Shown in pieces: positions 1-7,918 of a stretch of DNA of 64,000 nucleotides. The notes under the pieces were generated by a model. The model was not told the origin of the DNA. It did no database searches and saw only the letters and a program-made list of their open reading frames with translations. Source of the stretch: Vulcanimicrobiota bacterium (lineage in GTDB: Bacteria > Vulcanimicrobiota > Vulcanimicrobiia > Vulcanimicrobiales > Vulcanimicrobiaceae); the NCBI GenBank assembly GCA_003168375.1, contig PMSI01000003.1, forward strand, positions 248,001 through 312,000, written 5' to 3'. How positions within the stretch are numbered: position 1 is the stretch's first letter; each line of letters begins with the position of its first letter. A program made the translations under genes and the position numbers.

Positions 1-1154
1 CGCTCGGAACGGCCGTCACGCGGCTGTCGAGCGGTCTGCGTATCAACACGGCGGCCGACGACCCGTCCGGTCTCGCGATCGCCGAATCGCTGCAAGCGCA
101 AGTCAACGGATTCGACCAGGGCGCGCGTAACGTCCAGGACGCGACGAACGCGGCACAGGTCGCCGAGGGCGCGCTCCAAACGACGACGGACATCCTGCAG
201 CGCGTCCGCACCCTCGCAGTCGAGGGCGCGTCGGATATCACCTCGACCGACGACCGCAAGAACCTGCAGTCGGAAGTCCAGCAGCTCCTGCTGGAAGTCA
301 ACCGCATCTCGCAGAACACGAACTTCAACGGTCAGAATCTGCTCGACGGCTCGCACGCGGGCTTCCAGCAGCAGATCGACGTCAACGCGACCATCACATC
401 GAACTCCGACCTCGCGGCCGGCGGGACGCTGGTCAACTCGGCGCAGGTCTCGTTCGTAGCCAACGACGCGTCCGTTCAGGACGGCACGATCGAAGTCCAG
501 GTCGCGCAACTGACCTCGACCACGCAGGGCCTCATCGTCTCGTTCTTCAGCAGCGCGGCGAACGCGGTCACGTCGCAGGTTGTCCTGCTCAGCGCCGGCG
601 GCACGGCCGCCAACATCTCCGTCGACAACGTGACGATCGGCTTCGGCACGGTCGGCACCCTCGACGTCGGCGTCACCTCGTTCGTCAAGATCAGCCAGTA
701 CGTCGCGGCCGCCTCGAACCCGAATGCTCCGGCGTTCAACTTCCAGTCGGGCGCCGCGGAAGGCGCGACGATCCAGGTCGGCTTCATCAACACGTCGACC
801 AACTCGCTGCGCGTCGCCAACGTCAACCTGATCGGGCCGCAAGGCGCCGCCGGTTCGTTCGTCGCCGGCTCGCTCGCGTCGGAAGACTCGATCGGCCAGA
901 TCGACAACGCCCTGCAGACGGTGCTCGCGCAGCGCTCGCAGCTCGGCGCGACGATCGTCCGGCTCCAGGAAGACCTGAACAACGACAACGTCGCCTCGGT
1001 GAACCTCACGGCGTCGGAGTCCGCGATCCGCGATCTCAACGTCGGGTCCGAGACCACCCAGTACACGAAGCTCCAGATCCTGGTGCAGGTCGGTACGTCG
1101 GTGCTCGCCCAGGCGAACCAGAACGCGCAGTCGGTCATCAGCCTCTTCCGATAA
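1..1154 (+). CDS. fliC: Flagellin (5' end cut off by the window)
   Basis: Structural subunit of the flagellar filament, exported through the flagellar type III apparatus. The frame is open from base 3 and about 383 residues are visible. The N-terminal coiled-coil D0/D1 domain begins just before the window: LSSGLRINTAADDPSGLAI is a textbook flagellin signature, followed by QNTNFNGQNLLDG. The C-terminal D0/D1 helix ends with TKLQILVQVGTSVLAQANQN and SVISLFR, as usual. The Thr/Ser/Asn-rich middle part (about residues 120-250) is the variable surface region and would be the expected target of O-glycosylation. Three glycosyltransferase-like genes follow directly, and flaG-fliD-fliS lie 6 kb on. 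Only the start codon and first residues are missing. The family assignment is certain from sequence; glycosylation is inferred from context. Confidence 0.97.
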   Translation, partial: LGTAVTRLSSGLRINTAADDPSGLAIAESLQAQVNGFDQGARNVQDATNAAQVAEGALQTTTDILQRVRTLAVEGASDITSTDDRKNLQSEVQQLLLEVNRISQNTNFNGQNLLDGSHAGFQQQIDVNATITSNSDLAAGGTLVNSAQVSFVANDASVQDGTIEVQVAQLTSTTQGLIVSFFSSAANAVTSQVVLLSAGGTAANISVDNVTIGFGTVGTLDVGVTSFVKISQYVAAASNPNAPAFNFQSGAAEGATIQVGFINTSTNSLRVANVNLIGPQGAAGSFVAGSLASEDSIGQIDNALQTVLAQRSQLGATIVRLQEDLNNDNVASVNLTASESAIRDLNVGSETTQYTKLQILVQVGTSVLAQANQNAQSVISLFR

Positions 1155-1181
1155 GACCTCCCCGGTCTTCGGTAGGATGGG

Positions 1182-1217
1182 AAAGGCCTCGCTCAGGCGG
1201 GTCCTTTTCTCTTTTTT
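1182..1217 (+). terminator. Rho-independent terminator after flagellin
   Basis: AAAGGCCTCGC pairs with GCGGGTCCTTT around a 4-base loop (one mismatch and one G-U), followed by TCTCTTTTTT. It lies 28 bases after the flagellin stop and would separate flagellin mRNA from the glycosyltransferase genes. Confidence 0.75.
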
Positions 1218-1256
1218 CCCCGGGCGCGTCCGATAGTTGTACCAAGAGGTGATATC

Positions 1257-3230
1257 GTGCCGCTAGAGATCGTCGACGAGTTTCGCGACAGCGCGTTCGC
1301 CCGGGCCCAAACCGGGTTGCTCTTCAACTTGCCGGCTCCGCCGGATTGCGAGCAGCTGCCGGCGGGCCTGAGCCTGTGCATGATCGTGAAAAACGAAGAG
1401 CGGTTCCTCGCGGCCTGTCTGGAGAGCGTCCGTGGCGTCGTCGACGAGATCATCGTCGTGGACACCGGATCGACCGACGGCACGGTGGAGATCGCGCGCT
1501 CCTTCGGCGCAAACGTCGTCTTCCGCGAGTGGCGCAACGACTTCAGCTGGGCGCGTAACGAGTCGCTCGCGCTCGCGACGCGGCGCTGGACGCTCGTTCT
1601 CGACGCCGACGAGGAGGTCACGCCGGACTCCCTCGCGCTGCTGCGCGCACTGCGCGATACGCCTGCCGGAGTGACCGGCGTCTACGTGCAGATCCAGAAC
1701 GACGTCGACGACGCCTCGGGGGCGGCCTCGACGATGACGCACGTCCTCCCGCGCCTGTTCCCGACGACCCCGCGGATCCGCTACCGCAACGTGATCCACG
1801 AGAGCGCGGTCCTCGACGACGAAGCGTACTTGCTGTCGGTCGTGTCGCCGATCGTCGTTCGCCACAAAGGCTACACGGCGGCGATCGTCGGCGAGCGCGG
1901 CAAGCACGAGCGAAACCGGCCGTTGCTCGAGCGGGCGATCCGTGAAGCGGCGGACGATGCGTTCTCGTGGTTCAACTTCGGCACGTCCGCCGTCGCGTCG
2001 GGCGACTTCGACACTGCGATCGAGGCGTTGGAGCGGATGTTCGCGATGTCCGGACCGATGCGGGCCTTCTTCCCGATTGCATACGCGATGCTGGCGCAGG
2101 CTTACGCCGAGGGACCCAAGGACCTCGAGCGCGGGCTGAAGGTCGTCGACGACGGGCTCGCGGCATTCCCCGCGCACCCCAACATCGTCTTCACGAAGGG
2201 CTACTTGCTGGCCGAAGCCGGGCGCTATGACGAAGCGCGCAGCGAGTACGAGCAAGCGATGGCGGGCCAGTTCGAAGCCGCTCGCCATTCGATGGTCGAC
2301 GACGAGATATTCACCTGGAAGTCGGCGTTGAACATCGCCACGTCGTACGTCAAGGAGAACCGCGTCGCGGAGGCGATCCCCTGGTTCGAGCGCGCACTGG
2401 ACAGCAAGGCGGAGTCTTCGATGCTGCGCGGCGTGCTGGCGAGCGCGTACGAAAAGGTCGGGCGGTACTATGATGCCGAGCAGCGGTTCCGCGACGCCGG
2501 CGAGCGCGACGGTCAGGCGGGTTTCGTCTCGTACGTGAACTATCTCATGCGGCGCCACCGTTTTGCCGAGGCATTCGACCGCGTCGACCATCGGCGTGAC
2601 GCGATCGATGACGCGACCTATGCCGCGCTGCTCGTCTCGGCGGCGCGCGTCACGCGCGACGAGCGGCTCGGCGATCCCGAGCCATTTGCGCTCCGCGCGC
2701 TCAAGCTCGCGCCGGGCAACGGCGCGGCGCTCGCGTTCCTCGACGGCCTCTACGAAACGTACGGCGAGAGCGCAAAGCGCGACGGGCTGCGCGCCGCCGA
2801 GCTCGACGCACCGCTTTCCGCCGCGACCGATTTTGCGCGGCGCTCGCACCGCTTGCTCCAGGAGCAGCGCCCGGGCGAAGCCCTCACCGCCGCGTGCGCC
2901 GGGCTGGCCGTCGCGCCGAACGATGCCGTGCTTTCCTACAACGCCGGGCTCGCGGCGGCGCGTCTGCGGCGCGACGCCGAAGCGATCGCGTTCCTCGACA
3001 GCGTCGCGAGCGCGGACTCTCACGCAACCGCGGCGCTCGCGCTGCGCGCCGAGATCGAACGCCGCGGCGGCGACCTCGACGCGGCGGTCGCGACGCTCGA
3101 ACGCGTGCGCTCGCTGCCGGCGCCGGACGAGGCGCTGCTGCGCAACGCGACGCTCGGTCTGGCGGGTGCGCTGCTCGAGGCCGGACGCGTCGCGGACGCC
3201 GGGAAGCTCGCCGCCTTCGTCTTGAATTAG
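1257..3230 (+). CDS. Glycosyltransferase family 2 fused to TPR repeats
   Basis: A 657-residue cytoplasmic protein. Residues about 38-230 form a GT-A domain: LSLCMIVKNEERFL (nucleotide-binding strand), DEIIVVDTGSTDGT, and the metal-binding acidic motif in TLVLDADEEV. The rest (about 235-657) is helical with repeated TPR-like pairs such as AHPNIVFTKGYLLAEAGRYDEARSEY (given here in part) and EAIPWFERAL. GT2 proteins with TPR tails often modify proteins, the TPR part holding the acceptor. The GTG start is supported by AAGAGGTGAT five to six bases upstream; no ATG fits. It follows flagellin after a terminator, so flagellin is the likeliest acceptor (inference). The next gene starts 6 bases after its stop. 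The sugar and acceptor cannot be read from sequence. Confidence 0.88.
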   Translation: MPLEIVDEFRDSAFARAQTGLLFNLPAPPDCEQLPAGLSLCMIVKNEERFLAACLESVRGVVDEIIVVDTGSTDGTVEIARSFGANVVFREWRNDFSWARNESLALATRRWTLVLDADEEVTPDSLALLRALRDTPAGVTGVYVQIQNDVDDASGAASTMTHVLPRLFPTTPRIRYRNVIHESAVLDDEAYLLSVVSPIVVRHKGYTAAIVGERGKHERNRPLLERAIREAADDAFSWFNFGTSAVASGDFDTAIEALERMFAMSGPMRAFFPIAYAMLAQAYAEGPKDLERGLKVVDDGLAAFPAHPNIVFTKGYLLAEAGRYDEARSEYEQAMAGQFEAARHSMVDDEIFTWKSALNIATSYVKENRVAEAIPWFERALDSKAESSMLRGVLASAYEKVGRYYDAEQRFRDAGERDGQAGFVSYVNYLMRRHRFAEAFDRVDHRRDAIDDATYAALLVSAARVTRDERLGDPEPFALRALKLAPGNGAALAFLDGLYETYGESAKRDGLRAAELDAPLSAATDFARRSHRLLQEQRPGEALTAACAGLAVAPNDAVLSYNAGLAAARLRRDAEAIAFLDSVASADSHATAALALRAEIERRGGDLDAAVATLERVRSLPAPDEALLRNATLGLAGALLEAGRVADAGKLAAFVLN

Positions 3231-3236
3231 CGCATC

Positions 3237-5495
3237 ATGCGCTTCACGATCCTGGCCGCGCCGGGGAGCGACCCCGGTGACGCGCGTGCGCGCGCTTCCG
3301 CGGTCGTCGCCGTCGACGGCCCCGAGCGCTCCGCCGCGGCGGCGCGCGCGTGCGCGGACCGGTTCGTCCTGTTGTTGGCGCCGGGATCGCGGCCGCTGCC
3401 GGGCGCGTTCGGCGGCCTGAGCGCCTCGCTCGGCGATCGGACCGGCGTCCTGGGTGGCGGATCGCAGACCGGCGGCGTACGCGCGTACGGTTGGATGCTC
3501 GCGCCCGCGCTGTGGAGCCCGCTTCCGTTCGAGCTGGTCCCGATCGCCGCGCCGCTCGGGGAAGCGGGCGTCGAAGGACGCGTCCGCGGTCCGGTCGACG
3601 TCGTGGCGACAGGGATGATCCTGGCCGACCGGCGGCTGCTGCTCGAGCCGCTGCCGGCCGATCCGGTGGCGGCGGCGGTCGAACTCTGTGCCCGCGCCCG
3701 CGACGCGGGTCTGGACGTCGTCTGCCGCCCCTCGTTCGCCTGCGCAACGGTGGGCGGCGACGCCGACGACCGCGGTCGCGCCGCGGCGCTGCGGGCGCTC
3801 GCGGAGCGCCGTCCGGGGCTGTGCGGCCGGCACCGGATGCCGCCCGGCTTTGCGCGGGCTGCCGTCGACCGCGAAGTGCGGCTCGCCGGCGGGCGCCGCC
3901 TGCGCGTCCGTGTCCCGGTCCCGCCGGTCGCGGTCTTGGTTCACGGCGCGGGAGCGGAGCTCGCCGCGCGGCGGGCGGCCGAGCTGGCGCCGAACCTGAC
4001 CGTCAGGGCGGTCGGTGATCCCGCCGCGGCGCTGCGCGACCACATGCGTGTCCGGCGCGACGGCTACGTGCTGCTGGCGGCCGCCGGGCACGTCCCGGAC
4101 GCTGCGGGGTTCTCCGCGCTGCTCGAGGCGATCGAGTCCGCGCCCTTCGTCGCACTCGCCGCGCCGGACGCGGCGGCGCTCGACGGAACGTGCGTGCTCG
4201 TCGCGCCGGCGCGGTTCCCTGGACATATCGAAGCGGCCGGTCCGACCGCGGCGACCGCCGTCGCGAGTTTGGTCGCCGCCGCCGCCGCGCTGCGCCGCGC
4301 CGTCCGCGCGCCGGGCTTCGTCGCGGCGGATACGCCGCCGCCGGCGGTGCGTGGCGCGACGATCGTGTTCCTGGCGTCGTCGGACCCGGAGATCGCGAAG
4401 CTGACGCTCGGCGCGGTCGTGGAGTCGTCGCGCTCGAGCGACGAGATCGTCGCCGTCTGCCCCACTGGCGCGCAGACCACGCGCCGTATCCTCGCCGCCT
4501 ATCCGCAGATTCATGTCGAGCCCGACGACGGCGACCCGCTGCTCGCCCACGCGGCGAACCGCGCGATCGGCGCCGCGCGCGGCGCGCTCGTCGCGCTGAT
4601 CGCGGACGACGTGCTGCTCCCGACCGGTGCGCTCGACCGGCTGCGCGACGCGTTTGCGCGGATCCCGGCGCTTGGCGCGGCGTTCCCCGCCGTACCCGGA
4701 GCGGGCGGCGGCGAAGGGGTCGTCGACGTGCGCTACGCCGATCTCGCGCAGTTGCGGACCATCGCCGAGCAGCGCGCCGGCACGCGCGCACGGGAGGCAG
4801 AGCCGATCGATCTAGGCGTCACGCCGGCAGTCGTCGTGGCGCGCGAGGCATTCGAGGTCATTGGAGGTATCGCTCCGGCCTTCGGGCCGACGCGCCGCGG
4901 GATCGCCGACCTCGTGCAGCGCCTGCGCGCGGCGGGCTACGCCGTCGTGCGCTGCGACGACGCGCTGGTGCACCGGTTCGAGGCGCAGATCTCGCACAGC
5001 ATGATCGCGGCGGCGGACGATCAGCAGCCCGCACCGGTGGCCGACGCCGCAGCGATCGCGCGTGGCTTCGATCCGGCCCAGCGCGTCCCGTTCGTCCCAT
5101 CGATGGCATCGCCGCGCGCCGGCGCATCGCACGCCATCGCGGTCCCGGTCGGCAACCCGCTCGAGCTCGAGCGCGCCGCGGTATTCGTTGCGGCGGCGGC
5201 GCGTGCGTTCGATGCGAGGGCGCCGGTCCGCGTGCACGTGCTGCTCGACGGCTCCATCGGCCCGGGGGAGACGGCTGCCCGCTTGCGTCCGGTCTTGACA
5301 TCGGGTGGGCGGGCGATCGATGCCGCGCTCGCCGTCCGGGTGGAGCGCGTCCCCGATCTCGCAGCGTGGCGATCCGCGCTCGAGCCCGGGGTCCGGGCGT
5401 TCGTCGCGGCGGGGCACGAACGCGCGGAACTCGCCGGTCTGCCCGCCGTCGCGCCCGAAACGCTCGGGAATTTGCTGCGCCCGGTGCCGCGGTGA
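3237..5495 (+). CDS. Large GT2-like glycosyltransferase with divergent N-terminal half
   Basis: A 752-residue protein, very rich in Ala/Arg/Gly. A recognisable GT-A domain lies at about residues 375-560: ATIVFLASSDPEIAKLTLGA, SSDEIVAVCPTG, then ARGALVALIADDVLLPTGAL with an acidic ADD in the metal-binding position, and a later conserved IGGIAPAFGP. The N-terminal 200 residues (starting MRFTILAAPGSDPGD) carry a weaker GT2-like fold: FVLLLAPGSRPLPGAFGGL resembles the same strand and loop. The last 130 residues look like a further alpha/beta domain. ATG at 3237 is 6 bases after the previous stop, and the stop overlaps the next GTG, so the three genes form one operon. Donor and acceptor are unknown; a filament-glycosylation role is inferred from position. 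Confidence 0.75.
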   Translation: MRFTILAAPGSDPGDARARASAVVAVDGPERSAAAARACADRFVLLLAPGSRPLPGAFGGLSASLGDRTGVLGGGSQTGGVRAYGWMLAPALWSPLPFELVPIAAPLGEAGVEGRVRGPVDVVATGMILADRRLLLEPLPADPVAAAVELCARARDAGLDVVCRPSFACATVGGDADDRGRAAALRALAERRPGLCGRHRMPPGFARAAVDREVRLAGGRRLRVRVPVPPVAVLVHGAGAELAARRAAELAPNLTVRAVGDPAAALRDHMRVRRDGYVLLAAAGHVPDAAGFSALLEAIESAPFVALAAPDAAALDGTCVLVAPARFPGHIEAAGPTAATAVASLVAAAAALRRAVRAPGFVAADTPPPAVRGATIVFLASSDPEIAKLTLGAVVESSRSSDEIVAVCPTGAQTTRRILAAYPQIHVEPDDGDPLLAHAANRAIGAARGALVALIADDVLLPTGALDRLRDAFARIPALGAAFPAVPGAGGGEGVVDVRYADLAQLRTIAEQRAGTRAREAEPIDLGVTPAVVVAREAFEVIGGIAPAFGPTRRGIADLVQRLRAAGYAVVRCDDALVHRFEAQISHSMIAAADDQQPAPVADAAAIARGFDPAQRVPFVPSMASPRAGASHAIAVPVGNPLELERAAVFVAAAARAFDARAPVRVHVLLDGSIGPGETAARLRPVLTSGGRAIDAALAVRVERVPDLAAWRSALEPGVRAFVAAGHERAELAGLPAVAPETLGNLLRPVPR

Positions 5496-7465
5496 GGACG
5501 CATCGCACGCACCAGACGATCGCGCCGTGGAGCATCGGGACGCCGGTGACCGATCCGGCGCGGCTCGCCGTGGTGCGGATCGAGCCGGTGCTGCGCCAAA
5601 GGCGGCCCGCGTTCGTGCTGGACTTCTGCGTCGCGGACGCACGCGGAATGACGATCGTGCCGCTCGTGCTGGCCGATCCGGCGACGGTCGCCGAGCGCGA
5701 TCGCGACCCGCTGGTCTTCCCGGCCGGAATGCCCGGCGGCGACGATTTCGCAGCTGGCCTCGCGGAGCGGATTCTGCCGCATCTCGAGCGCCTGGTTCTC
5801 GGCGGCCGGCAAGTCTTCGAGCACGCCGTGATGTTCGAGGACTCTCCGTCGTTCGAGGCCGCGCGCGATGCCGGATGTTTCGGTGCCGCGCCGCTGCGCG
5901 ATGCACTCGCCCGGCTCGGGCCATACTTCTACGCGCGCCGCTTCTCGCACGGGCGCGCGGTCTACCTCGACGCGCCGGACGCCGTGGGCGGCTGGGCGCT
6001 GCTGCGCACGAGCGGCACCGTGATGGTCGCGGCAGCGCGCCGCGACGTGGCGGCGCTGGCGTGGTATGGCCCGGCGCCGAGCGCGGCCGGTGCGCCGGGT
6101 GCGGCAGAGGTCGCCGTCGTCGCGGGCGACGCCGACCCGGGCGCCGCCGCCTGCGTGCTGCGGCTCGACGCCGGAGGCGCGCGTCTCGCGCAAACCGCGG
6201 GACACGTCGTCGAGGTGATCGACCCAGTCCCGCTCGATGTCGGGATCACGTTCGACCCGCCCGAAGGACCGGCGTGCCGGTGGTTCGTGGTCGAGCGTGC
6301 GGCGGAGCCCCGGCTGCGTTCGGTTCCGCCGCCGCATCCCACGCCGATCCAGGGCTCGAGCGGCCGTATCGTCGTGCTGATGGGGCGCGCGGATGCGGGG
6401 CCGCGCCCATCGTCGGATAGCGACGAAGCGCGGGCCCTCATCGACGCGCTGGCGGCGGAGGGTTTCGACGCGCTGCTGGCCGAGTCGCCCGATGAGCTCG
6501 CAGGCGCGGACCTCGTCCACGTGATCGGGACGCGTGACGGCCGCCGCGCCCGGGCCGCCGTCGAGGCCGCGCGACGGGCCGGCATCCCATGCGCCGTGCA
6601 TGCGTACGAAGAGGACGCGGCCGACGGCGGCTGGTGGGGCGCCGAGGTGGCTCGCTACTGCTTCGAGTACGGGGACGATGAGCGCGACGTTCAGACGTAC
6701 CTCGCGATGCTCGCGCAGCGCGCGGTCGCGGTCGGCGCGGCTCGCGCCGACGGGCCGTACGCGCCGCCCGAGGCCGGCGTCGACGACGCCGCCGCGGCAC
6801 TGCGCGACGCGTCGATCGTCTTTGCCGCGACCGAAGAAGAGGCCGGCGCGGTACGTGCCCGCAGCGGCCGGCGTGGTCCGGTCACGGTCGTCCCGCCGCT
6901 GGCACCGGCGGCGATGCCACAGCCGATCGGCGCCCTGACGGGACCCGATCCGTTCGTGCTCGTCCACGCGCCGATCGGACCGCTGGCGAACCAGTTGCTC
7001 GTCGCCCGCTGCGCAAGCGACGCGGGGATCCCGTTGGTGCTGGCCGGACCGGTCGCGGATGCTTCCTACCTCGAGCGCGTCCGCGAATTCGGGGGACCGA
7101 GGCTGGTGGTGCTCGCGGACGAGCCGGCCCCAGGCGTCGCTGCCGCGCTGCGCTTCGCCGCCGCCGTCGTCGTGGATGCAGCGTGGATCGGCGAGGGCGG
7201 CGCCCGGCTCGCCGCTGCCGCCTTGGCGGGCGCGCGCATCGCGGTCGCGGATCGCCGCCGCTTCACCGTGCCCGGTGTCGCGCCGCGCCGGTTCGACCCG
7301 GCCGACGCGACGGCGCTCCGCCGCGCGCTCGGAGAAGCCTGGGATGAGGCGCTGCGCAGCCCCGCGCGCGCCGCGCCCGAGACGGCCGCAGCGCTCGCGC
7401 CGGACTCGGTCGTGCGGGCGATTGCACGCGGCTACGCGAGCATCGCGAGCCCGAGCGTGCCTTGA
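5492..7465 (+). CDS. Glycosyltransferase-like protein with GT-B (GT4-type) C-terminal domain
   Basis: A 657-residue protein starting at GTG, overlapping the previous TGA (GTGA). The open frame runs much further upstream, but that part lies inside the preceding gene and looks non-coding. The first 290 residues form an unrecognised domain. From about residue 290, GRIVVLMGRAD and the region up to 400 look like the first Rossmann domain of a GT-B enzyme; DPFVLVHAPIGPLANQLLV with IPLVLAGPVADASYLERV resembles the second, with the usual 'grip and list rivals' loop, and EGGARLAAAALAGARIAVAD sits where GT4 enzymes bind the nucleotide sugar. The classic E-x7-E motif is not clear, so activity is uncertain. 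It ends just before the flaG promoter. Function in filament glycosylation is inferred from position only. Confidence 0.68.
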   Translation: MRTHRTHQTIAPWSIGTPVTDPARLAVVRIEPVLRQRRPAFVLDFCVADARGMTIVPLVLADPATVAERDRDPLVFPAGMPGGDDFAAGLAERILPHLERLVLGGRQVFEHAVMFEDSPSFEAARDAGCFGAAPLRDALARLGPYFYARRFSHGRAVYLDAPDAVGGWALLRTSGTVMVAAARRDVAALAWYGPAPSAAGAPGAAEVAVVAGDADPGAAACVLRLDAGGARLAQTAGHVVEVIDPVPLDVGITFDPPEGPACRWFVVERAAEPRLRSVPPPHPTPIQGSSGRIVVLMGRADAGPRPSSDSDEARALIDALAAEGFDALLAESPDELAGADLVHVIGTRDGRRARAAVEAARRAGIPCAVHAYEEDAADGGWWGAEVARYCFEYGDDERDVQTYLAMLAQRAVAVGAARADGPYAPPEAGVDDAAAALRDASIVFAATEEEAGAVRARSGRRGPVTVVPPLAPAAMPQPIGALTGPDPFVLVHAPIGPLANQLLVARCASDAGIPLVLAGPVADASYLERVREFGGPRLVVLADEPAPGVAAALRFAAAVVVDAAWIGEGGARLAAAALAGARIAVADRRRFTVPGVAPRRFDPADATALRRALGEAWDEALRSPARAAPETAAALAPDSVVRAIARGYASIASPSVP

Positions 7466-7483
7466 GTTTGGCGCAGAATTCCC

Positions 7484-7511
7484 TAAACCGGCGTTCCCGC
7501 ACGTCCGATAC
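7484..7511 (+). promoter_or_regulatory. Candidate sigma-28 (FliA) promoter for flaG-fliD-fliS
   Basis: TAAA at 7484-7487, 16 bases, then TCCGATAC at 7504-7511. This is close to the known sigma-28 consensus TAAA-N15-GCCGATAA. It lies 26 bases before the flaG ATG and in front of filament genes, the class normally driven by FliA. A sigma-70 reading with -10 TACTTT (7509-7514) is also possible. Confidence 0.5.
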
Positions 7512-7536
7512 TTTCACGAGGAGGGCTCCGAAGAAC

Positions 7537-7917
7537 ATGGACGTTCAGGCGATCGAACAGGCTCCGGCGACCGCGCAGGCGGCGAGCGTGGTGGTGCAGG
7601 CCGGGCAGCTATCCGCTTTTGCGGCGGCGGCCACACCGGGGCAGCTATCCGCTTTCCCGGCGTCAGCCACACCGGGGCAGAAGCCCCAAGCATCGCACGT
7701 TCCGGACGCGACGCTGCACAACGCGCTCTCAGCGCTCGTCGGCGGCGGTTCGCACGTCTCCGTGCAGTTTCGCGTCGTCGGCCAGAACGAGATCGTCACG
7801 GTTTTCACGAACGCCGATACGGGCGAAGTGATCACGCAGTTTCCGCCCGAGGCGATGGTACTGATCGCGCAGTTCTTCAACAAGCTCGCCGGTGCCGTCG
7901 TGGATCGGACCGCCTGA
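7537..7917 (+). CDS. flaG: FlaG family flagellar protein
   Basis: A 126-residue protein. The C-terminal half is the FlaG domain: VSVQFRVVGQNEIVTVF, then NADTGEVITQFPPEAMV and IAQFFNKLAGAVVD, matching the family's 'V.v.d..TGEVIRQIPpEe.l' pattern. The N-terminal 65 residues are low-complexity Ala/Gln/Pro and contain two copies of a 12-residue repeat (GQLSAFAAAATP / GQLSAFPASATP). FlaG affects filament length and is normally encoded beside fliD. ATG at 7537 was chosen because GAGGAGGG lies about 11 bases upstream and a sigma-28-like promoter lies just before; an earlier in-frame start at 7462 would overlap the promoter. fliD starts one base after its stop. Confidence 0.88.
   Translation: MDVQAIEQAPATAQAASVVVQAGQLSAFAAAATPGQLSAFPASATPGQKPQASHVPDATLHNALSALVGGGSHVSVQFRVVGQNEIVTVFTNADTGEVITQFPPEAMVLIAQFFNKLAGAVVDRTA
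7603..7674 (+). repeat. Two tandem 36-bp repeats inside flaG
   Basis: Two in-frame 36-base units, each beginning GGGCAGCTATCCGCTTT, encode GQLSAF-(A/P)A(A/S)ATP; a third partial unit (GGGCAG) follows at 7675. The units differ at only a few positions, which suggests recent duplication in the disordered N-terminal part. Confidence 0.85.
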
Positions 7918-7918
7918 C

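Noticed and set aside
1263-4550. A 1095-codon open frame on the minus strand
   Set aside because: It lies opposite two well-supported glycosyltransferase genes, is made mostly of Arg/Asp/Gly and has no recognisable motif; such frames are expected in very GC-rich DNA.
4190-5491. Long N-terminal extension of the GT-B-like gene
   Set aside because: The sequence there is an Arg-rich shadow of the preceding gene; coding character begins at the GTG that overlaps its stop.
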